DNA of 9,012 nucleotides, from contig JAEOTI010000708.1 in assembly GCA_016839955.1 (NCBI GenBank), positions 1-9,012 of the forward strand. The letters run 5' to 3'. The stretch is from Candidatus Hodarchaeota archaeon (GTDB lineage: Archaea; Asgardarchaeota; Heimdallarchaeia; Hodarchaeales; YT1-057). Below, in pieces: positions 1 through 7,100 of the stretch. Every line of letters begins with the position of its first letter. Position 1 is the first letter of the stretch. Both the position numbers and the translations under genes were made by a program. The notes below the pieces were generated by a model. It was given only the letters and a program-made list of their open reading frames with translations, was not told where the DNA came from and searched no databases.

Positions 1-20
1 CGATTGATAGTTTTCTGAGG

Positions 21-46
21 AAATTAAAAATATTGTTTCAATATTG
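21..46 (-). terminator. A/T hairpin and T-tract after the decarboxylase gene
   Basis: Read on the minus strand, directly after the TAA stop of the decarboxylase, an inverted repeat AATATTG / CAATATT (29-35 and 39-45 on the plus strand) encloses a 3-base loop and runs into TTTTTAATTT. This is the geometry of an intrinsic terminator, although the 7 bp stem has only one G-C pair and would be weak. In archaea the T-tract alone can stop transcription, so the tract may matter more than the hairpin. Confidence 0.4.
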
Positions 47-1465
47 TTAGGAAACAGATATAGCAGTTTCTTGAATAATTTTCCATCCAGTATCTACATG
101 TTTTTGTTCTACATAGGTTTGCCCAACCACAAATCGTAAAGTATAAGCTCCTTTTAACTTTGTATGAGTCATGTAAAGGTTTCCAGTTTGATTTAATCTA
201 TCAAGTAGTATTTCATTTTTTTTGTTAAGTTGATCAATATTATCTATTCCAGATGGTTTGTATCGGAAACATATCGTATTCAAGGGAACTGGAGCAAGAA
301 GTTCAAAATCTTCGTGTGCATCAATTTTTTTAGCTAAAGCTTGTGCCATTTGGACATGGCTACGAATTTTTTCTTGTAAGCCTTCTACTCCATAAGAACG
401 AATAACAAACCATAATTTTAAAGCCCGAAATCTTCGTCCTAAAGGAACTCCCCAATCACGATAATTATTCACGCGATCTTCATCTTTGGTTTTCAAATAT
501 TCAGGTAATATTTCAAATGTTTGAATTAATGCGCCTGGGTCTTTGATAAAATACGCAGAACAGTCAAAATTTGTAAATAACCATTTATGAGGATTAAAAA
601 CGAAACTGTCTACATCTTCAATTCCTTCAATCATCCATCTATATTCGGGTAGCAGAAGAGCGCTTCCCGCAAGGGCTGCATCTACATGTAACCAAATTTC
701 GTGTTTCTTGCAAATTTCACTGATTTTTCTCAAAGGGTCGATTGCTGTAGAGCCAGTTGTGCCAATCGTCGCAATACAACATACAGGATGATATCCTTTT
801 GAAATATCTTTCTCAATTGCGTCTTCTAACTTTTCTGGTATCATAGCAAATTTTTTATCGACTTTAATTTTCCGAAGATGGTCCTTTCCAAGTCCTGCTA
901 TCTTAACATCCTTCTCAATGGAAGAATGAGTTTCTTGAGAGCAATAAGTCGTGAAAATTCCCTTTTCATTCATTCCAGTTGAGTTAATGGAATATTTGGA
1001 GACTTTTTCTCGAGCAGAAAGGATTGCACAGAGAGTTGCTGAGGAGGCAGAATCCTGAATCACTCCTACGAAATTTGTAGGTAGACCAATCATCTTTCCT
1101 AACCAACTAAGGATTCTCTCTTCTAGTTCAGTGGCTGCTGGAGAAGTCTGCCAGATCATACATTGAGTACCCAACGTTGCTGTTAACATTTCAGCAAGTA
1201 CCGAAGGCGGGCTACTATTTGCTGGAAAATATGCGAAAAAAGATGGGCTCTGCCAATGGGTGATTCCAGGTAGTATAATCTTTTTAAAATCAGTTAAGAT
1301 TTTATTGAAAGGTTCTGATTTTTTTGGTGCTTCAGGTGATATTTGATTAATAATTTCTTTAGGACGGACTTGAGACATGACCGGGTATTTTTCTATGTTT
1401 TCGAGATAATCAGCCATCCAATCAACGATTTCATGTCCATAGCTCCTAAAATCACCAATGTTCAT
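47..1465 (-). CDS. PLP-dependent aromatic-L-amino-acid decarboxylase (group II)
   Basis: This is a complete 472-residue group II PLP decarboxylase, close to the roughly 480 residues of animal DOPA decarboxylase. It would convert an aromatic amino acid (tryptophan, tyrosine, phenylalanine or DOPA) to the amine and CO2 in the cytosol. The PLP lysine is Lys294 in NPHKWL. His180 should stack on the cofactor and Asp262 in HVDAA should bind the pyridine nitrogen. The substrate segment HWQSPSFFAYFP lies at 70-81. Tyr323 in PEYLK matches the catalytic-loop tyrosine; a phenylalanine there marks the plant aldehyde synthases, so true decarboxylation is favoured. Gly343 in PLGRRF is glycine as in DOPA and tryptophan decarboxylases, where histidine decarboxylase has serine. 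QDSASSAT (137-144) looks more like prokaryotic members than animal ones. The ATG at 1465 begins at the normal family N-terminus and has only a weak GGAAA upstream. It stands alone, diverging from the kinase gene. The exact substrate is not determined. Confidence 0.93.
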   Translation of the reverse strand: MNIGDFRSYGHEIVDWMADYLENIEKYPVMSQVRPKEIINQISPEAPKKSEPFNKILTDFKKIILPGITHWQSPSFFAYFPANSSPPSVLAEMLTATLGTQCMIWQTSPAATELEERILSWLGKMIGLPTNFVGVIQDSASSATLCAILSAREKVSKYSINSTGMNEKGIFTTYCSQETHSSIEKDVKIAGLGKDHLRKIKVDKKFAMIPEKLEDAIEKDISKGYHPVCCIATIGTTGSTAIDPLRKISEICKKHEIWLHVDAALAGSALLLPEYRWMIEGIEDVDSFVFNPHKWLFTNFDCSAYFIKDPGALIQTFEILPEYLKTKDEDRVNNYRDWGVPLGRRFRALKLWFVIRSYGVEGLQEKIRSHVQMAQALAKKIDAHEDFELLAPVPLNTICFRYKPSGIDNIDQLNKKNEILLDRLNQTGNLYMTHTKLKGAYTLRFVVGQTYVEQKHVDTGWKIIQETAISVS

Positions 1466-1490
1466 CAGTTTCCACTCGCTTATAGTATTT

Positions 1491-1542
1491 TTAATAAATT
1501 AGAAATTTATTACTAAGATACTCAGCATTCAGATCTTAAATA
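1491..1542 (-). promoter_or_regulatory. Possible TATA boxes of the decarboxylase gene
   Basis: Two archaeal TATA-like elements read toward the decarboxylase. TTTATTAA (1491-1498) is centred about 29 bases before the ATG and would give an almost leaderless transcript, which fits the weak Shine-Dalgarno sequence. TATTTAAG (about 1535-1542) would give a leader of roughly 45 bases. The region is A/T-rich throughout, so chance matches are likely and I cannot choose between them. Confidence 0.25.
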
Positions 1543-1568
1543 CGGGAAATATGAATAGAATATCCTCA

Positions 1569-1745
1569 TTAAAGGTATTTCTTAACCTGATTGAGATAAG
1601 ATTTAATTCCCTTTATTTGGTCTTCTTCATAAGAATCTGGAGATTCAGGTCCTTTACTTTGAAACCTCATATTTTGGTCTTTAGTTGATTCAAGTTCTTG
1701 ACAACTTTTCAAAATCAATGTCTCAATCTCTAGTATTGATGTAAG
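1569..1745 (-). pseudogene. Short open frame, possible gene remnant or small protein
   Basis: The minus strand is open from a stop at 1746-1748 to a TAA at 1569-1571. The predicted peptide is hydrophilic, with SKGPESPDSYEED in the middle and a lysine-rich end, NQVKKYL. The only ATG (1668-1670) would give 33 residues and has no clear ribosome binding site; upstream TTG codons could extend it to about 50. The composition looks like the C-terminal end of a real protein, so a decayed gene is as plausible as a functional small one. It overlaps another open frame on the plus strand, and chance cannot be excluded. I do not recognise a family. Confidence 0.2.
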
Positions 1746-1899
1746 TTACTCAGATTTAATTTTACTTCAAGTTACCGAATATTTAGAGGATTTTTCGCAT
1801 GATGAAACAACACCTCTATTTTCATTAACCTATGTAAGCACATTTGATTATCTTCTTTCTGAAGAGGAAATATTTTTTATATTAAAGGTCGAATTTTAA
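1702..1899 (+). pseudogene. Open frame without a start codon, possible gene remnant
   Basis: The plus strand is open for 65 codons between a TGA at 1699-1701 and a TAA at 1897-1899. It contains no in-frame ATG, GTG or TTG. The reading includes LLQVTEYLEDF and YLLSEEEIFFILKVEF, amphipathic and acidic in a way that resembles genuine protein sequence. An open frame this long is moderately unusual in DNA so rich in TAA. The likeliest explanations are the 3' remnant of a lost gene or chance. No family is recognised, and the frame partly overlaps the opposite-strand open frame at 1569-1745. Confidence 0.2.
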
Positions 1900-1907
1900 C
1901 CAAGTTT

Positions 1908-2079
1908 AAAATTAATTCAATTTTGTAAAAAGAACACCGTTTTAACTCTTAATTTAACCACTTTCTTAGTTTCTGTTAATGTGATTAGATAAGAATAGGT
2001 TTAATTTTGATTTATTTCTAAATTAATTCGTTTTAAATTAATTTGAATTTTCTATCAAATTTGCCAAAATTAATTTATA
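1908..2079. repeat. Four AAATTAATT boxes upstream of the kinase
   Basis: The 9-mer AAATTAATT occurs at about 1909, 2020, 2035 and 2067. Its core AATTAATT is palindromic. Three of the four copies sit within 60 bases, and the last overlaps the likely TATA box of the histidine kinase. Two copies are followed by a similar tail (CAATTTT, TGAATTTT). The arrangement could be a set of regulator sites, but in such A/T-rich DNA low complexity alone may explain it. Confidence 0.25.
2066..2079 (+). promoter_or_regulatory. TATA-like promoter of the histidine kinase
   Basis: CCAAAATTAATTTATA resembles an archaeal purine-rich BRE followed by a TATA box (AATTTATA, 2072-2079). The box is centred about 24 bases before the ATG at 2100, so transcription would start at or near the first codon, giving a leaderless message. 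A GGGT at 2089-2092 could serve as a weak Shine-Dalgarno sequence if transcription starts further upstream. Confidence 0.4.
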
Positions 2080-2099
2080 CATGAGAATGGGTATAGAAT

Positions 2100-3830
2100 A
2101 TGGAATCAACATTAGCGGTACTTATTCTTCTGGTTTGTTCCATAGAAACATTCTTATTGGCCTTTATTTTCCTTTGGCGGTATTGGTTATTTCAGCGGTT
2201 TGAGATGCTGGTCGGTTGTTCTATATTCTTAAGTACTGCATTAAGATGTCTTGTTACTATTGTAGAAGTAAACCAAGAAGAAGCTACAAGTTCTATTTTT
2301 GTCTTAATTTGGTTTTTATCTGCGTGGACATCAGGTAGTGCGTTAATGCTCGCACAAATCTTCTTTATGAGTGGTTACCAACAAACTCCATTTTATATGA
2401 AAGCTCGTTTGATCGGAACTCTTTTCTGGATTATCTATTCGATGGTAGCTCTAATTATTTTCATAGACCCTTCGTTTCAATCTGCCTATTCTGTTGGTTT
2501 AGTGATTTTTGCGTTAATACATATTGGAATTTTAGTGTTTTTATCTAGAAAAAGAAAAGGGAAGTTTATTCTTCCTGAAGAGAAGATAGGTCGGATTTTG
2601 GCTGTTTTGGGGGCGAGTACATGGGTCTTGAGTGAAGGTGGGATCTATCTATTTTATTTAGTTTTTGAACCAAAAATTACCCGTGATTGGGAAATTATTT
2701 TTCAATATGCACCACTTATTTTTGGATTGGTTCTTATTTTTGTTGCGATTCCGAGTTTCATCGCCCGATCATATAGTTCTTTTTTTGGGAGACTTAATTT
2801 AGGCGCCTTTGTAATAGATGAGGATTTAAGAATTTTAGAAGTGAATAACCATTTTCAAAGTCTATTTGGAACTGACAAGCGAGATTTTATCGGTCGTTCT
2901 ATGAACGAGATTCTCTTACCAGAGATTCGTCAACAAGCTACTCTTAAAGCAAAAAAAGTATTCGAAACGGATCAATCTGAATTACTTCCTTTTGTTAAGG
3001 CTAAATGGCCTCAAAATACGAAAATACGAACTTTTTCGGTTCATTTCATACCAATATCCTATTTTTTAACTCAAGAGGTTAGCGAGGTCGTTGGAATAAT
3101 AATGGATATTTCTGAGACTGTTTCTAGAATGGAAGAATTAGAAAGAATGCAATCTAGTTTTATAGCTTCAGTTTCACATGAGCTAAGAACTCCTTTAACA
3201 GTGATTAAGGGTTATATTGAATTATTGTCTATGGAGAAAATAAAAGACAAAAGTACCAATAAAAAAGCATTAAATGCTTTGACAAGAAATATTGAAAGAC
3301 TAGAACATTTAGTAGGATCTGTTCTTACAATTTCAACATTGGAATCTCGAACACAACTAGAATTACAAACAATAGACATTCAAAATGTTCTTTTACATGT
3401 GATAGAAGAAGCTCAAACGCTTACTGCGCAATCAAGGTTCATTGAACTTCACATTCCTAAATTGGATGAACCTTTTTTAGTAAAAGGGTCTTTAGAAGAG
3501 ATCTATCAACTTATTTGGACGTTATTAGACAATGCAATAAAATTTACATCTGATCAGGGAGAAATAATAATTGTACTACAAAAATCCGAAGAAAATGTCA
3601 TATTTCAAGTCAAAGACAACGGAGTTGGAATTCACAGAAAGGATTTAATGAATATCTTTGATCGATTTTATACTGGAGGCGTCCCTATTACTTCTAGGGG
3701 GGTTGGATTAGGGTTAACAATAGCAGACAAAATTATTAAACATCTTGGAGGAAACATTACCGCAGAATCGGCTGGTTCGGGGAAAGGTGCGACTTTTACT
3801 GTAGAACTTCCATTATTTAAGCAAAACTAA
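2100..3830 (+). CDS. Seven-TM, PAS-containing sensor histidine kinase
   Basis: This 576-residue membrane sensor kinase autophosphorylates on histidine and would pass the phosphate to a response regulator. Seven hydrophobic segments are visible (about 4-28, 36-55, 65-91, 103-123, 129-149, 163-188, 200-222), matching the 7TM input module found in other archaeal kinases. A PAS domain follows (about 232-338), ending in the typical GIIMDISE. The HisKA helix pair carries the phospho-acceptor His360 in SHELRTPL. The HATPase domain is intact: N box LLDNAIKF (475-482), G1 box DNGVGI (506-511), F box IFDRFY (519-524) and G2 box GVGLGL (534-539). There is no HAMP domain and no receiver domain. No response regulator is encoded in the window, so the kinase is an orphan here. 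The 7TM bundle could sense a membrane or small hydrophobic signal and the PAS a cytosolic ligand; neither ligand can be read from sequence. It converges on the winged-helix gene. Confidence 0.95.
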   Translation: MESTLAVLILLVCSIETFLLAFIFLWRYWLFQRFEMLVGCSIFLSTALRCLVTIVEVNQEEATSSIFVLIWFLSAWTSGSALMLAQIFFMSGYQQTPFYMKARLIGTLFWIIYSMVALIIFIDPSFQSAYSVGLVIFALIHIGILVFLSRKRKGKFILPEEKIGRILAVLGASTWVLSEGGIYLFYLVFEPKITRDWEIIFQYAPLIFGLVLIFVAIPSFIARSYSSFFGRLNLGAFVIDEDLRILEVNNHFQSLFGTDKRDFIGRSMNEILLPEIRQQATLKAKKVFETDQSELLPFVKAKWPQNTKIRTFSVHFIPISYFLTQEVSEVVGIIMDISETVSRMEELERMQSSFIASVSHELRTPLTVIKGYIELLSMEKIKDKSTNKKALNALTRNIERLEHLVGSVLTISTLESRTQLELQTIDIQNVLLHVIEEAQTLTAQSRFIELHIPKLDEPFLVKGSLEEIYQLIWTLLDNAIKFTSDQGEIIIVLQKSEENVIFQVKDNGVGIHRKDLMNIFDRFYTGGVPITSRGVGLGLTIADKIIKHLGGNITAESAGSGKGATFTVELPLFKQN

Positions 3831-3846
3831 GAAATTATTCAACGAA

Positions 3847-3880
3847 TTGTCTTTTTTAGTACGTGATATTAGACAAAAAC
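3847..3880. terminator. Possible bidirectional terminator between convergent genes
   Basis: The 50-base gap between the kinase and the winged-helix gene contains an imperfectly supported stem, TTGTCT (3847-3852) with AGACAA (3871-3876). It also has a six-T run at 3852-3857 on the plus strand and a five-T run on the minus strand (3875-3879 complemented). Both convergent transcripts would meet a T-tract soon after their stop codons, which suits archaeal termination. The stem is short and its loop is 18 bases, so the T-tracts are the stronger evidence. Confidence 0.35.
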
Positions 3881-4090
3881 TCACTTAAGTTTGATTTTAG
3901 CATCGAAGGAAGGAACAACACCTTCAAAATCTACTATTCCTTGGTCTTTCATTGTTTTGAGTCTTAAGCGGACTCCTTCAAACTTATCTGCGAGGATTTC
4001 ATTTAGAGTTGGATAGTCAAGTTCTCCATCATGTTCTTTTAGCACTTCAATAATAGCCTCATATTCTGCTTTGTGATCGATAGGTTCCAT
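3881..4090 (-). CDS. Small winged-helix DNA-binding-like protein
   Basis: The product is 69 residues. The pattern is that of a stand-alone winged helix: helix 1 (about 8-20, EYEAIIEVLKEHDG), helix 2 (about 25-34, YPTLNEILADKF), a basic recognition helix (about 38-49, GVRLRLKTMKDQG), then a two-strand wing (IVDFEGVV and AKIKLK). Such proteins usually act as cytosolic transcription regulators, although some small winged-helix proteins bind protein partners instead. The start is supported by GGGAGAA about 8 bases before the ATG. The gene lies 106 bases downstream of the large surface-protein gene on the same strand, but a T-rich tract separates them, so co-transcription is uncertain. Its target is unknown. 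The N-terminus is acidic and the recognition helix holds most of the positive charge, which fits DNA binding. The fold call is mine from sequence pattern alone. Confidence 0.75.
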   Translation of the reverse strand: MEPIDHKAEYEAIIEVLKEHDGELDYPTLNEILADKFEGVRLRLKTMKDQGIVDFEGVVPSFDAKIKLK

Positions 4091-4097
4091 GGTTTAA

Positions 4098-4104
4098 TTC
4101 TCCC
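4098..4104 (-). promoter_or_regulatory. Shine-Dalgarno site of the winged-helix gene
   Basis: GGGAGAA on the minus strand lies 7-8 bases before the ATG at 4090 and fixes that start. The sequence after it (TTAAACC) resembles the spacer in front of the large surface-protein gene. Confidence 0.55.
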
Positions 4105-4156
4105 AAAATCATTCTTGTGGATGATGAAAAGTTGTTAAAATTTTTGATTTGTCTTT

Positions 4157-4186
4157 AAAAATAAAAAAGGAAGGGAAAAGAGAGTT
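4157..4186 (-). terminator. T-rich terminator after the surface-protein gene
   Basis: Beginning about ten bases after the TAA of the surface-protein gene, the minus strand reads CTCTTTTCCCTTCC followed by TTTTTTATTTTT. No stable hairpin is evident. Archaeal RNA polymerase terminates on such pyrimidine and T-rich tracts, so this probably ends the long transcript before the winged-helix gene. A nearly identical T5-A-T5 tract follows the dehalogenase gene. Confidence 0.45.
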
Positions 4187-4196
4187 TAAGGGTTAT

Positions 4197-7100
4197 TTAT
4201 CCCTTTTTCCCTCTTCTAAAGATGAATTTGCGGATGAAGAGCAGGAATAATAAACCTCCGCCACCCATAGCACCCAGTTGCCACGCTGGATATCCAAAGA
4301 TTTCTTCTTCCCAAAAAGGTACTTCTTCTCCTGGTAACTCCTTCACACCAGTGATATCAAAGGAATAATCACCAGTTTCGCCATTAGGGTTGTAAAATAG
4401 TATATAGAATGTTTTATTCTCGCCAGTTGAAGGTGTATATGTCTGAGCAAGCCCAGGACTTGTTACATCTGAGTCAACTAAGCTTTCAGTCGCATTGTAG
4501 AGATGAAGTTCTAATGTTAGGTTAGTTGAACAAGAGATAGTGAATCCCTTTCCTGATATTCCTGTAAATACGAAATAATCGTATTTATCAAACTCTTGGA
4601 CATTATCATCAATTGTTCCTGGTCCTACAGCTGTTGCGGTGGAGAATATACCATTTTCATCTTCATAAATAAACAACCACCATTCGTATTCAATGGAAGT
4701 GCCATTTGAATTATAAAACTGAATATAGAAGGTTCCATTTTTCTCTGATGTGAATTCAATCTGAGTATAGTCGACACTGCCAAACTCAGCAAGTACAGCT
4801 TCTTCATCTGGGTCATAAATCAATAGATCAAGGCCTGGTGTGGTTCCAGAGACAGTTGCATTGACTTTCATTCTCCATCCAATTCCTAAATAGACAGAGT
4901 AGAAATCCACAATATCATTATACTCCATGGTATCATTTGTTTGATGTCCCGGACTAACGGGAGTAGCACCCTCAAAGTAACTGTCATCATCTGTATGAAC
5001 AGCAAAAGTGAATGTGTAATCTCCAGGTTCGAATGCCAAGTCATAGAATCGGATGTAATGAGTACCTGCATCAGAGCCTACATTGTAAAGTAAACTTAAT
5101 GCATCACTCCCAGTCGCACTTGCAACTTCCATTAGATCTTTGTTGTAAATGTACACGCCAAACCAAGGATCTGTGACTCCTGTAAAGGTGATACTCATTT
5201 GAATAACATCACCCTTCACTAAATCAATCTTATAGAAGTCATTAAGGTCAGAGAAATTAAAGGGAGGAGCACTGATATCGACATAAAGGCTATCTGATTT
5301 GATCTCGGATCTAGTTATCGTCGTTGCGTTCGGAAAGTCACCATCAGGATCGTCATTCACTAGGGTTGCATTCCAAGTATATTGACCAAGACTTTGCGTC
5401 TCATTAAAACCAACCCAGGGGGCATAATTGTAGAATTGGACATAACCATAGACGGGGTCTAACCACTGATGGAAGTAATTTAAAGTACCCAAAGTTGAAA
5501 CAGAAGCATCTAATATAATTCCGTTTTGGTCGTAAAGGAGGCAATAAATTCCTATTCCATTAAAACCACTTGTGTTATAATGAAGGGTGAAATTATAACC
5601 AGACCGGATTTCAACTGCATAATAATCATTGATATCGTTATAAGATAATTCATCGTTTTGGTCACTATTTAACAAAATATCTTCTGCTATGTCAGGGGAG
5701 CCGTTGTTATCGTCATCAATTGCTGTAATAGTGATTGTAAGGTCATAAGATCCGCTAGTTCCTGCTTCATTGACTACTTGGATGTAAGCTGTATAAGGGA
5801 TCATGTATAGGTTAGTATAATTTGCATGCAAAATTTGACTGTCGTTGAAAATTTCGTACCACCCGGCAATCATTACTTGAATTCCCACATGAGGATCAGA
5901 AATTGTTGTGGTAAGATCAATATCCAAGCGATGACCTGAGTCGAGATTGAATATGAACCAATCATTACAATCAGTATCACTAAGGGTATCACTTATTGTT
6001 ACTGTGTCATTGAAATCTAGATTATTGGCATAGTAATAGTACCCGTCGTCTGTGTCGAACTCGGTTCTCGTAATATTGTAGTCATAATTTGCTGTAGCGC
6101 CTCCAGGACTTCCAATACGTAGGTAATATGTTTCTCCTGGGTAGAAATCATGGGGATAATATTCAATGATTGTGGGTTGCCCATCAGCAATCGTTCCTTC
6201 AACAAGGGTTTTTTCTAATCCTTCATGAGCCTTTACAAATCGGACGACAGTTCCATCAGTTCCAGTAACATTAGCCCAGAGTTTATCACCAGATTGACTA
6301 CTGAAGGAATAATAGTCGTTAATATCTGCTCCACCGAGAGTACCTGATCCAGTCGTACTTCCTGGAAGTGGAAGTGCTTTAGGTGTTGCTCCAACCATAC
6401 TACCATCCCCATCGATTTGTGACAACGTGATAATAAGTGTATAATCACAGGCAACAAGACTGTCATTGTTTGAAACTCGAACATAATATGTTTCAGTGTC
6501 AATACCTTTGTGTTGGTGTGTAAGTGTCCAAGAGTTCCCATAATCTTGACCTAATTCATGTTCTGATTGATTGTACAAGAAACCTTGTAAAGTTCCACAA
6601 CTACTTATACTTGCATCAATTTGGAATCCAGATGGAACCTCAAATTTGTAATAGTCATCTATGTCTAAAATTGATACCGAAGAATAGATAGTCTTAGGTG
6701 GTGTCACCTCTTCTGCTGTATCAAAGTTGTCATTTCCATCTACTGAAGTAGTATAGATGTACCAAGTATAAGCTGAGTCACCTGAGTGGGAACCATGATT
6801 ATAAGCAGCAGCAGCATCGTACAATCTAAAGAAATAACTCCCATTATATCGTGCAGTATATGTTATTGAAATGTTAAAGTTGGTATCAAAGTCCATAACA
6901 TGTCCTGTAGAGTTTAACAAATAACCATCAAGATATGGGTTAGGAGCTTCAGTACTATTCACACGAATTTTAATTGTATAGCCTTGCAAAGTAGTTATAT
7001 TAAACCAATCATTGATATCCTCTTCTCCCGTTAGAGTACCAGTTTTAATAGAGGTGTCATTTGCTCCTAATGTGGTATAATCTGTCGCATTAGCCATATG

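Larger units (their letters stand above)
1466..2099. other. 634-base intergenic region between divergent genes
   Basis: No convincing gene with a good start codon lies here. The left part (1466-1560) holds possible promoter elements for the decarboxylase. The middle (1569-1899) has somewhat richer base composition and two short overlapping open frames on opposite strands that read like protein but lack good starts, suggesting decayed coding sequence. The right part (1900-2099) is very A/T-rich and contains several AAATTAATT boxes and a TATA-like element in front of the kinase. No tRNA, structured RNA or CRISPR repeats were recognised. Confidence 0.6.

Noticed and set aside
47..1465. Glutamate or histidine decarboxylase
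   Set aside because: The HWQSPSFFAYFP substrate segment and Gly343 in PLGRRF match aromatic decarboxylases; histidine decarboxylase has serine at the latter position and glutamate decarboxylases differ strongly around the PLP lysine.
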